From the NCBI GenBank assembly GCA_007375785.1, contig VMEY01000004.1:1-15130 (forward strand): a stretch of DNA of 15,130 bases, read 5' to 3'. Source of the DNA: Parcubacteria group bacterium Athens0416_74. GTDB taxonomy: Bacteria > Patescibacteriota > Minisyncoccia > Phycocordibacterales > UBA2100. Under the pieces are notes generated by a model. The model did no database searches. It had not been told where the DNA came from and saw only the letters and a list, made by a program, of their open reading frames with translations. Positions 1-5,259 of the stretch are shown here, piece after piece. Position 1 is the stretch's first letter. Every line of letters starts with the position of its first letter. A program made the position numbers and the translations under genes.

Positions 1-12
1 TTACTAGGCTAA

Positions 13-18
13 TACTAT
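13..18 (+). promoter_or_regulatory. Possible -10 box of tuf (leaderless start)
   Basis: A TACTAT hexamer, overlapped by TATATT at 16-21, ends six bases before the tuf ATG at 25. No purine-rich ribosome binding site lies between them. If this is the -10 element, transcription would start at or very near the ATG, giving a leaderless message. The -35 region is outside the window, so the call is weak, and read-through from an upstream fusA or rpsL gene is equally possible. Confidence 0.35.
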
Positions 19-24
19 ATTTGT

Positions 25-1227
25 ATGGCAGCAGAAGAATTCAATCGAACAAAGCCGCACGTGAACGTCGGTACGATTGGTCACGTCGACCACGGAAAGA
101 CTACGCTCACTGCAGCAATCCTCACGGTGCTCTCGAAGGCTGGCAACGGCTACGGAGCTACAGTGAAGGGCGTCGATGACATCGACAAGGCGCCGGAAGA
201 AAAGGCGCGCGGTATTACCATCTCGCTCTCGCACTCCGAGTACGAGACGCCGAGCAGGCACTACGCTCACGTCGACGCTCCCGGTCACGCCGACTACATT
301 AAGAACATGATCACCGGCGCAGCGCAGATGGACGGCGCAATCCTCGTCATCGCAGCGTCCGACGGCGTCATGCCTCAGACACGTGAACACGTACTGCTCG
401 CAAAGCAGGTCGGTGTGCCAAAGATGATTGTCTTCCTCAACAAGGTAGACCAGGTGGACGACAAAGACCTCATCGACCTCGTCGAAGAGGAAGTCCGCGA
501 CTTGCTCGAGAAGCAGGGCTTCGACGGCAAGAACACCCCGATAATCCGCGGCTCAGGCCTCAAGGCTCTTGAGAATCCGGAGCAGGGCAACGAGTGGTCG
601 GACAAGGTCATGGAGCTCATCAAAGCGCTCGATGAATACATCCCGACACCTGAGCGCGACACCGCAAAGCCATTCCTCATGGCTATCGAAGACGTCTTCT
701 CAATCGAAGGCCGCGGCACCGTCGTCACGGGCCGCATCGACCGCGGTATCGTGAAGGTCGGCGAAGAAGTTGAAATCATCGGTATCCACGACACAGCCAA
801 GACGACTGTGACCGGCGTCGAAATGTTCAACAAGTCTCTCCAGCAGGGACAGGCAGGCGACAACGCAGGCATCCTCCTCCGCGGTACCAAGAAGGACGAC
901 GTCCACCGCGGACAGATTCTCGCGAAGCCGGGCTCTGTGAAGCCGCACACTGAATTCGAGGCAGAGGTATACATCCTCTCCAAGGAGGAAGGCGGTCGTC
1001 ACACTCCGTTCTTCTCGGGCTACAAGCCTCAGTTCTACGTCCGCACCACAGACGTCACCGGCGAGGTGACTCTCAATGAGGGTGTAGAGATGGTGATGCC
1101 GGGTGACACCGTGACCTTCAAGGTCAAGCTCGTCGCCCCAATCGCCCTCGAAGAGCAGATGCGCTTCGCAATCCGCGAAGGCGGCAAGACCGTCGGCGCC
1201 GGAGTCGTGACCAAAATCACGGCCTAA
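25..1227 (+). CDS. tuf: Translation elongation factor EF-Tu
   Basis: EF-Tu is a cytoplasmic GTPase that delivers aminoacyl-tRNA to the ribosomal A site. The 400-aa product is full length for the family (about 394-400 aa). G1 GHVDHGKT is at residues 19-26, switch I RGITI at 62-66, G3 DAPG at 84-87 and G4 NKVD at 139-142. Domains 2 and 3 follow, with a typical GYKPQFYVRTTDVTG segment near 338-352. Two positions differ from common bacterial versions: the usual DCPGHADY reads DAPGHADY, and the segment after RGITI reads SLSHSEYET rather than NTAHVEYET-like. The catalytic His of GHADY is kept, so the enzyme should be functional. The start at 25 fits the family N-terminus. A strong terminator follows, and the next gene in the common tuf-rpsJ order lies about 9.9 kb downstream. 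Confidence 0.99.
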   Translation: MAAEEFNRTKPHVNVGTIGHVDHGKTTLTAAILTVLSKAGNGYGATVKGVDDIDKAPEEKARGITISLSHSEYETPSRHYAHVDAPGHADYIKNMITGAAQMDGAILVIAASDGVMPQTREHVLLAKQVGVPKMIVFLNKVDQVDDKDLIDLVEEEVRDLLEKQGFDGKNTPIIRGSGLKALENPEQGNEWSDKVMELIKALDEYIPTPERDTAKPFLMAIEDVFSIEGRGTVVTGRIDRGIVKVGEEVEIIGIHDTAKTTVTGVEMFNKSLQQGQAGDNAGILLRGTKKDDVHRGQILAKPGSVKPHTEFEAEVYILSKEEGGRHTPFFSGYKPQFYVRTTDVTGEVTLNEGVEMVMPGDTVTFKVKLVAPIALEEQMRFAIREGGKTVGAGVVTKITA

Positions 1228-1256
1228 CTAAGCCAACGCTCCCGCAGCTCACGCTG

Positions 1257-1290
1257 CACAGAAAACCCGCCGCAAGGCGGGTTTTCTGTG
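1257..1290 (+). terminator. tuf terminator, 15-bp perfect stem
   Basis: CACAGAAAACCCGCC pairs perfectly with GGCGGGTTTTCTGTG around a GCAA tetraloop. The T-rich part lies inside the 3' arm (GTTTTCT) and is followed by TGTGTGTTCTTCC. The stem is nearly symmetric, but only tuf ends here, so it should serve tuf and insulate it from the downstream toxin-antitoxin operon. Confidence 0.93.
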
Positions 1291-1303
1291 TGTGTTCTTC
1301 CCC

Positions 1304-1332
1304 TTGCGTTCATGTAAGGGCAGGTGTAATAT
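1304..1332 (+). promoter_or_regulatory. Promoter of the higBA-like operon
   Basis: TTGCGT (1304-1309), a 17-bp spacer and TAATAT (1327-1332) form a good sigma-70-type promoter. The expected start site is near 1339, giving a leader of about 27 nt without an obvious Shine-Dalgarno. The -10 hexamer is overlapped by the palindrome at 1330-1347. Confidence 0.7.
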
Positions 1333-1347
1333 AACGTCTACGTTATA
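1330..1347. promoter_or_regulatory. Palindromic operator over the higBA -10/+1 region
   Basis: TATAACGT and ACGTTATA form a perfect 8-bp inverted repeat separated by CT. It covers the end of the -10 box and the predicted transcription start. In HigBA-type modules the XRE antitoxin usually represses its own promoter by binding such a palindrome, and the antitoxin gene here encodes an XRE domain. Autorepression is inferred. Confidence 0.7.
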
Positions 1348-1365
1348 GGTCGAACTTATTAGTCC

Positions 1366-1740
1366 ATGGTCTCAACTACAGTCGAAATCGAGTTGTGGGA
1401 AGATGAAGCGGGAGCGTCCCCCGTAGCGGAGTTCATTGCGCTGCTGCCTGTCGAGCATCAAGAGTGGATTGCTAAAAGAAACGACTTCTTGGAGCGATTA
1501 ACTTGGCCGGAGCTCCACCTCTCAAAGTACTACGAGAAAATTCAAGGAACGGCACATTCACTTTGGGAACTCAAGTACTCTGGGTCGCGAGCGCATGTGT
1601 ATCGAGCGATTTGTTTCCGATGGAAACATCAATTGGTCACCCTCGAGATTTTTGCTGGAAGTGGAAGCAGTGGGAACGTTCTCAGGCATGTGCCCGTGGC
1701 AGCCGCGAGAGCAGAGAATTGGAAAGTCCGAAATCCATAA
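1366..1740 (+). CDS. higB: HigB/RelE-superfamily toxin (Gp49-like)
   Basis: Proteins of this family are small ribosome-dependent mRNA endonucleases that halt translation when the antitoxin is lost. The 124-aa product has the family layout: an N-terminal helix-rich half, LWELKYSG at residues 67-74, then YRAICFRW and a final beta strand VTLEIF (91-96). It is first in a two-gene unit with an XRE antitoxin six bases downstream, the toxin-first order typical of higBA. The loop after the last strand, where relatives usually carry a lysine-rich KKT-like segment, reads AGSGSSGN. Basic residues that help bind or cut mRNA are therefore missing, and activity may be reduced. The start at ATG 1366 has no clear ribosome binding site. 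Confidence 0.82.
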   Translation: MVSTTVEIELWEDEAGASPVAEFIALLPVEHQEWIAKRNDFLERLTWPELHLSKYYEKIQGTAHSLWELKYSGSRAHVYRAICFRWKHQLVTLEIFAGSGSSGNVLRHVPVAAARAENWKVRNP

Positions 1741-1746
1741 ATAATT

Positions 1747-2133
1747 ATGAAATTCAAGGATCTTAAACAGACGTTGCTAGAATCTAATGCGGATTTTCGT
1801 AAGAAATATTACACACGTAATCTGGCTTTAGAGTTAGGACACTTAATTACTCTACACAGAGTAAGAAAAGGCGTCACTCAGGAGGAGCTTGCAGTATTAC
1901 TCGGGACTCAACAACCTAGCGTTGCTAGGGCAGAACGTGGGAAAGTCGTTCCCAGTGTGACTTTCTTAGAAAGGGTCGCTGAAAAGCTCGGTATGTTACT
2001 TGTTATTGATTTCAGAGAGGCTAGTACACATACAATCGGTATTACCATTGGGTCTCAGCGGGGATACGTGGCTTCTCCAATTCAGCTTAATGCACTGATT
2101 CCATATTCGACTAACCAGAATACTACCTACTAA
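1747..2133 (+). CDS. higA: HigA-type XRE antitoxin and repressor
   Basis: This 128-aa protein should neutralise the toxin encoded just upstream and repress the shared promoter. A helix-turn-helix of the XRE/Cro family spans about residues 31-86: LGHLITLHRVRKGVTQEELA, recognition helix around QQPSVARAERG (55-65), then VTFLERVAEKLG. The N-terminal 30 residues contain YYTRNLALEL, similar in style to HigA proteins that place the toxin-contacting part ahead of the HTH. The tail beyond residue 90 is unrecognised. The gene follows higB by six bases and precedes the next gene by two, so the three are probably co-transcribed. Confidence 0.85.
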   Translation: MKFKDLKQTLLESNADFRKKYYTRNLALELGHLITLHRVRKGVTQEELAVLLGTQQPSVARAERGKVVPSVTFLERVAEKLGMLLVIDFREASTHTIGITIGSQRGYVASPIQLNALIPYSTNQNTTY

Positions 2134-2135
2134 AT

Positions 2136-2600
2136 ATGACCAAACTTCCCGTACAACACATATGGACGGTTATCTGTTCTCGATCGTCCATAGATACAGA
2201 CACCAATAATGTGAGCCTGTTCAACTTAATCGAGAAGTTCACGTTGACGGTGCCAAAAGAACAGGTCGAGAAAGCAAAACAACAGGGCGCGAGAGGCATC
2301 GTCTTTCCTGTCGAGTTCGAGATCGTGACGAGGTATCGAAGGGAAGACAAAACCAAATCAGACGCTTTCGACTCTCGTCTACGGATGTTGAACCCAAAGG
2401 GAGAGGAGACGCTTTCGAATGAACAGAAGATTGCGATGAAAGAAGGTATCGATAATCTTCGCGTCAGGAATCAGATAAGCGGTCTCCCTGTGGACGAGAA
2501 TGGAGTTTACTGGGTTGTAATTGAAACCAAACCTGTGAATGATGCGAACTACATTGAAGTATACAGACTTCCGTTGGAAGTTGTAGTTAATGTGAAATAA
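2136..2600 (+). CDS. Unrecognised 154-aa protein in the TA operon
   Basis: The gene starts two bases after the higA stop, so it is almost certainly translated from the same transcript. No signal peptide or membrane segment is seen. The product is soluble, begins with QHIWTVICSRSSIDTDTNNV, and alternates likely beta strands (SLFNLIEKFTLTV, IVFPVEFEIVTRY, VYWVVIETK, IEVYRLPLEVVV) with charged loops, which suggests a compact beta-rich fold. The opening is reminiscent of DUF6941-like proteins (cytoplasmic, unknown function), but this rests on memory of sequence style only. Its place between an antitoxin and a predicted HEPN ribonuclease suggests a role in the same stress or defence block, perhaps as a partner of one of them. 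Confidence 0.85.
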   Translation: MTKLPVQHIWTVICSRSSIDTDTNNVSLFNLIEKFTLTVPKEQVEKAKQQGARGIVFPVEFEIVTRYRREDKTKSDAFDSRLRMLNPKGEETLSNEQKIAMKEGIDNLRVRNQISGLPVDENGVYWVVIETKPVNDANYIEVYRLPLEVVVNVK

Positions 2601-2644
2601 GGAGCTGGGTTCAAAGGGACCAAGTGATCGAAGAATCGTGGAAT

Positions 2645-2659
2645 TGGGGTCAGACCCCA
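2645..2659. repeat. Perfect palindrome GGGGTCAGACCCC
   Basis: TGGGGTC and GACCCCA form a perfect 7-bp inverted repeat around a single A, between the 154-aa gene and the HEPN gene. Motifs of this kind (GGGGTCAGACCCC and GGGGACTGTCCCC) are, from general recollection, common around REP-type palindromes handled by IS200-like (RAYT) transposases. No transposase is present in this window. A related partial motif, GGGGACAGTCC, lies at 3333-3343 at the other end of the HEPN gene. Confidence 0.55.
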
Positions 2660-2691
2660 TAAAAACGAGAGTCAAAAATTTCAGAAGATAT

Positions 2692-3375
2692 ATGTCGAGA
2701 ATACACATCGAATTTGAAGGAAAGCAGTTAACCCAATCTAGGTTCGACGAAATTGAGAAATTTGTTCTCGAATACTTTCACGGAATTTGGAGCGATATCA
2801 GAGAATCGATATATACATTGCGAGAAAAAGATAAGAAGTTGATTAAAAGTGAGGTATGCCTTGCCTTCATCGGCGCTGACTCCCTTTCAAGATTTAGAGA
2901 AATAGTTACCACGGGGGAAAAAGACGAAAAGAAAAACGAGGATAGATTTAGAGAATGGGTGGATAGTTACGTTCTGAACGATAAGAACGAGGCATACAGG
3001 CTCAACAAAAAAGAAATAGGATTAAACTCGAGCGACTTCTGGAGGCTAAGAAACTCGCTGCTGCATTTTTACGGGCTCCCGGCTTCTGAGCCATACATTG
3101 GTTTCGCGACAATGGACGAAGTTTCGAGGAGAGAGTTCAAAGATCATGTGAACAAGAACAAGAACGGTAAAAGCTATCGAATTGTGAATCCGTACAGGTT
3201 AATCGAAGTGATATTACAAGGTTTTTTGATGCAAACGGAAGTTCTCATGGAAATGATAAAGGGGACTAACGATATGGAAAAAGAAATGTACGTTCGAGGG
3301 ATTGTTATGTGCTACGAGATTATTCAGACTGAGGGGACAGTCCACATTCCATATGGACCTCAAAAAACGGCTTAA
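2692..3375 (+). CDS. Probable HEPN-domain ribonuclease
   Basis: The 227-aa product is helical and polar. From ATG 2692 it contains RNSLLH at residues 120-125, preceded by DFWRL and followed by FYG. This matches the R-polar-x3-H signature (RNxxxH) of HEPN domains, whose Arg and His form the RNase active site in many toxin-antitoxin, abortive-infection and CRISPR-associated proteins. Assignment to a HEPN subfamily is not possible from sequence alone. An in-frame GTG at 2638 would add 18 residues, but that extension would translate straight through the GGGGTCAGACCCC palindrome, so ATG 2692 is preferred. No dedicated MNT nucleotidyltransferase partner is visible. The 154-aa protein upstream is the only unassigned neighbour that could be an antidote. 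Base composition is AT-richer than the cassette region downstream. Confidence 0.75.
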   Translation: MSRIHIEFEGKQLTQSRFDEIEKFVLEYFHGIWSDIRESIYTLREKDKKLIKSEVCLAFIGADSLSRFREIVTTGEKDEKKNEDRFREWVDSYVLNDKNEAYRLNKKEIGLNSSDFWRLRNSLLHFYGLPASEPYIGFATMDEVSRREFKDHVNKNKNGKSYRIVNPYRLIEVILQGFLMQTEVLMEMIKGTNDMEKEMYVRGIVMCYEIIQTEGTVHIPYGPQKTA

Positions 3376-3391
3376 AAACCCCAAGAAATCA

Positions 3392-3420
3392 AAAGGCCGC
3401 GGCGAGATGCCGCGGCCTTT
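3392..3420. terminator. Bidirectional terminator, repeated hairpin copy 1
   Basis: AAAGGCCGCGGC pairs perfectly with GCCGCGGCCTTT around GAGAT. On the + strand it ends the HEPN gene (tail TTTGTTTGT). On the minus strand it ends the YkgJ-like gene (tail CCTTTTGATTTC). Flanking identity with copy 2 (3999-4050) extends from AACCCCAAG on the left to TTGTCGG on the right, with one T/C difference after the hairpin. Confidence 0.92.
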
Positions 3421-3439
3421 GTTTGTCGGTGGATCAGAA

Positions 3440-3931
3440 TCAGCTGGCGGTTGTGTCCACAAAAAGGATGCCGACTTTTTCCCTTTTTGCGGACATCGCG
3501 ACGTCAGCATCAACGAGAACATCTTGTTCGTAGACGAAGTATTTCCTGCCGTCGGGGTGCATGTGGATGATGGGTACGCGCCGTTTCGCGTATGTTTTCG
3601 TCAAGTTTCGCGCGTAGTCGGACTCAAGCGAGTCCGATGTCGAACCGATGAGGACGAGCGTTTTCCCCTGGCGAGTGTACCGCCACTCGGGGACGACACC
3701 TGTCTTGTCGGGTCGCTCATCGTCGGAGCCCAAGCCATCCCGCCACGCACAGAGCCACTGCGCGCAAACGCTCGGCTGTGTCGTTTCGTGTATCTTGCAT
3801 CCCAAGCCGATGTCGCAATGCGTACACCAGTCGAATGACCTGGTAATCTGCTTCCCGTCGTCGCGTACGTCGTATGTGAAGCAGCACAGAGTGCAGCCAC
3901 CACATGCGCGTTTCGTGCTATTGGTGGTCAT
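3440..3931 (-). CDS. YkgJ-type cysteine-cluster protein
   Basis: The 163-aa product belongs to the family annotated as zinc- or iron-chelating cysteine-cluster (YkgJ/UPF0153) proteins, whose biochemical role is poorly defined. Cysteines are at residues 10, 13, 16, 17 (CGGCTLCC), 36, 39, 45 (CTHC and GLGCKIHE), 56 and 61 (CAQWLCAW), so nine Cys and a conserved His fall in the first 63 residues. The remainder, including RQGKTLVLIGS and MHPDGRKYFVYEQD, looks beta-rich. No signal peptide is seen, so it is probably cytoplasmic. A GGAG lies 10 bases before ATG 3931, and a plausible promoter lies at 3959-3987. It is the first minus-strand cassette and ends about 20 bases before a shared terminator. 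Confidence 0.85.
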   Translation of the reverse strand: MTTNSTKRACGGCTLCCFTYDVRDDGKQITRSFDWCTHCDIGLGCKIHETTQPSVCAQWLCAWRDGLGSDDERPDKTGVVPEWRYTRQGKTLVLIGSTSDSLESDYARNLTKTYAKRRVPIIHMHPDGRKYFVYEQDVLVDADVAMSAKREKVGILFVDTTAS

Positions 3932-3958
3932 GGCACATTGTCTCCGTTGCCTGCCGAA

Positions 3959-3987
3959 GTTCTATCACTGTGGGCTAATGTGCGCAA
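3959..3987 (-). promoter_or_regulatory. Candidate promoter of the YkgJ-like gene
   Basis: Read on the minus strand, TTGCGC (3987-3982), a 17-bp spacer and TAGAAC (3964-3959) fit a sigma-70 promoter with four of six -10 matches. The predicted start is about 20 bases before the gene, leaving room for the GGAG ribosome binding site. Confidence 0.42.
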
Positions 3988-4013
3988 TGTCGTTCAATAA
4001 CCCCAAGAAATCA

Positions 4014-4042
4014 AAAGGCCGCGGCGAGATGCCGCGGCCTTT
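4014..4042 (-). terminator. Terminator, repeated hairpin copy 2
   Basis: The hairpin is identical to copy 1: stem AAAGGCCGCGGC with GCCGCGGCCTTT and loop GAGAT. It ends the minus-strand gene at 4065-4493 with the tail CCTTTTGATTTC. No + strand gene ends here, so this copy works mainly on the minus strand. The left flank AACCCCAAG and right flank TTGTCGG match copy 1. Confidence 0.9.
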
Positions 4043-4064
4043 GCTTGTCGGATTGCGCCAAGCT

Positions 4065-4493
4065 TCAGCAGGTGGCGAGACCGGCGAGGTAGACGAGCTT
4101 GGTCGGGTCCATGTCGCCGACATGTTCGATATCGACGTGGACGCCGTCCCGGTCGTGCCACTTCACGGGCCTCGTGATGATGACGCGGTAGCGACCTTCG
4201 CGAGGCTTACCGCCGCGCATTTCATCGCCGATGGCGCACAGCACGTTGATTTCCTGGCCGTTCTCGACCATGGGTCCGCTGCTGATCCAAATCGGGCCAT
4301 TGCCCATGAGAATCGCCTTGGCGTCCTTAATCGGGATGTTGTCCTGCGCCAGCGGGTACCAGCCACCCGCTTCCTTGCGATGGGGCAGGCTTTCGCCCGG
4401 GCGGGCAAAAAGCGTTTCGTCCGTGTGACTGTGGCGATGCAGCGCGCCACCATCGTATCCGCCCGTACACCGGGCAATCGAAGACTGTGTCAT
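4065..4493 (-). CDS. Hypothetical 142-aa protein
   Basis: No family is recognised. The product is soluble and begins with a His-rich segment (GGYDGGALHRHSHTDETLF), followed by RKEAGGWYPLAQDNIPIKDA, a beta-like AILMGNGPIWISSGPMVENG and a second beta-like stretch GRYRVIITRPVKWHDRDGVH. It ends close to VYLAGLATC. The pattern suggests a small all-beta cytoplasmic protein. GAGG lies close to the ATG at 4493. The gene is its own transcription unit, closed by hairpin copy 2, and lies back to back with the + strand cassette at 4679. The fragment AAAATCAAAAGGCC at 4547-4560 resembles half of the shared terminator hairpin. Confidence 0.72.
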   Translation of the reverse strand: MTQSSIARCTGGYDGGALHRHSHTDETLFARPGESLPHRKEAGGWYPLAQDNIPIKDAKAILMGNGPIWISSGPMVENGQEINVLCAIGDEMRGGKPREGRYRVIITRPVKWHDRDGVHVDIEHVGDMDPTKLVYLAGLATC

Positions 4494-4580
4494 GTTGGCC
4501 TCACATGTTTCGGGGCATTCCGCGGCAACCCTACACCAAGCCGAGGAAAATCAAAAGGCCTCTTCTCATCGACAGGCTAC

Positions 4581-4612
4581 ACATACTCATATACTTGGGT
4601 ATGTGAGTATGT
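4581..4612. repeat. 32-bp palindrome, copy 1 (operator-like)
   Basis: ACATACTCATATAC and GTATGTGAGTATGT form 14-bp arms (one T.G position) around TTGG. The identical 32 bases recur at 6532-6563. Each copy sits 10 bases upstream of a TTGACC box ahead of a + strand cassette gene. The placement suggests a binding site for a dimeric regulator, or an RNA hairpin if transcribed. A TATACT hexamer within the left arm could also act as a -10 box. Confidence 0.85.
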
Positions 4613-4622
4613 TTGGCACCGT

Positions 4623-4651
4623 TTGACCTTTCTCTTGGGATAAGGAAAGAT
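4623..4651 (+). promoter_or_regulatory. Cassette promoter copy A
   Basis: TTGACC (4623-4628), 17 bases and AAAGAT (4646-4651) are shared exactly in their boxes with copies at 5875 and 6574. The spacer carries an inverted repeat, CTTTCT with GGAAAG (4628-4633 and 4644-4649). The -10 match is poor (3 of 6), so conservation rather than consensus is the main support. The block could instead be part of a transcribed leader driven from within the palindrome upstream. Confidence 0.5.
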
Positions 4652-4678
4652 GGCGACGGTGGATTTTAGGAGGCGGCC

Positions 4679-5128
4679 ATGCAAAGAAAAGATTTTCTTG
4701 CGCGGCTCGACAGCCGCAATCCTGGGTACCCGAGGCTCGCGGAGCTTTTCGAAAGTTCGAGCTTCGACATTCGTTTGTTCCGAAAAGACGGAAACATCGT
4801 CGAGATTGTTCGAAAGTTAGTATATGACGGGTTACCGCCCGTCATCGACAGACGGTTTCGTCTCATCATCGGTATTGGGTCACATCTGATGGTCCGTGCA
4901 GAATTGTATCGGTATCACTGCGCAATACCGTACGATGAGACCTTGAATACGGAGAATATGATCCGAGCCTACGACCTCGACGCGGATGCGTACACGGACA
5001 AGGGATTCGGATACCATTTCTCGATGATGCGTCAGCCGGGTATCCCGTATGCACCGAAATTCGGGCTTGAGTACCGACCTGACAACCTCGACCGTGAATT
5101 GTTCCTCGCCTATGATACTGAGGCGTAA
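4679..5128 (+). CDS. Hypothetical 149-aa protein
   Basis: No family is recognised. The start is decided by an excellent ribosome binding site, AGGAGG, six bases before ATG 4679. The product is soluble and mixed alpha/beta: an N-terminal helical part (RKDFLARLDSRNPGYPRLAE), beta-like FDIRLFRKDGNIVEIVRKLV and FRLIIGIGSHLMVRAELYRY, then a Tyr/Asp-rich region (YDLDADAYTDKGFGYHFSMM). There are no cysteines apart from one near residue 81, no signal peptide and no membrane segment. The gene is transcribed alone from the cassette promoter at 4623 and ends at the terminator at 5130. Confidence 0.78.
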   Translation: MQRKDFLARLDSRNPGYPRLAELFESSSFDIRLFRKDGNIVEIVRKLVYDGLPPVIDRRFRLIIGIGSHLMVRAELYRYHCAIPYDETLNTENMIRAYDLDADAYTDKGFGYHFSMMRQPGIPYAPKFGLEYRPDNLDRELFLAYDTEA

Positions 5129-5129
5129 G

Positions 5130-5153
5130 CGGCCGCGTGAATGCGGCCGTTTT
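5130..5153 (+). terminator. Terminator of the 149-aa gene
   Basis: CGGCCGC and GCGGCCG pair around GTGAAT and are followed by TTTTGCTTT. The stem and tail closely match the terminator at 6458-6487, a second sign that forward cassettes share their control DNA. Confidence 0.88.
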
Positions 5154-5208
5154 GCTTTGTACGAAAACGCTTAACCCACTTCCGTCAGCCGGCGGACCGA
5201 CGAAATCA

Positions 5209-5237
5209 AAAGGCCGCGGCGAGATGCCGCGGCCTTT
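5209..5237 (-). terminator. Terminator, repeated hairpin copy 3
   Basis: The stem and GAGAT loop are identical to copies 1 and 2. Here the left flank keeps only GAAATCA, and AACCCCAAG is absent. It ends the minus-strand gene at 5260-5769 with the tail CCTTTTGATTTC. Confidence 0.9.
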
Positions 5238-5259
5238 GTCTTGTGCGAAGAGCTTGCAA

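Noticed and set aside
375..983. 202-codon minus-strand ORF inside tuf
   Set aside because: It is antisense to the highly conserved EF-Tu gene and has no family resemblance.
2638..2691. GTG 2638 as start of the HEPN gene
   Set aside because: The extra 18 codons run through the GGGGTCAGACCCC palindrome, and no ribosome binding site supports the GTG.
3648..4643. 331-codon + strand ORF spanning two minus-strand genes
   Set aside because: It runs antisense to the YkgJ-like gene, with its cysteine clusters, and to the 142-aa gene. It also crosses a terminator hairpin and has no ribosome binding site or recognisable product.
3377..5237. CRISPR array suggested by three identical hairpin repeats
   Set aside because: The copies are about 620 and 1195 bases apart, with whole genes between them and no regular spacers or cas genes. 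They behave as terminators.
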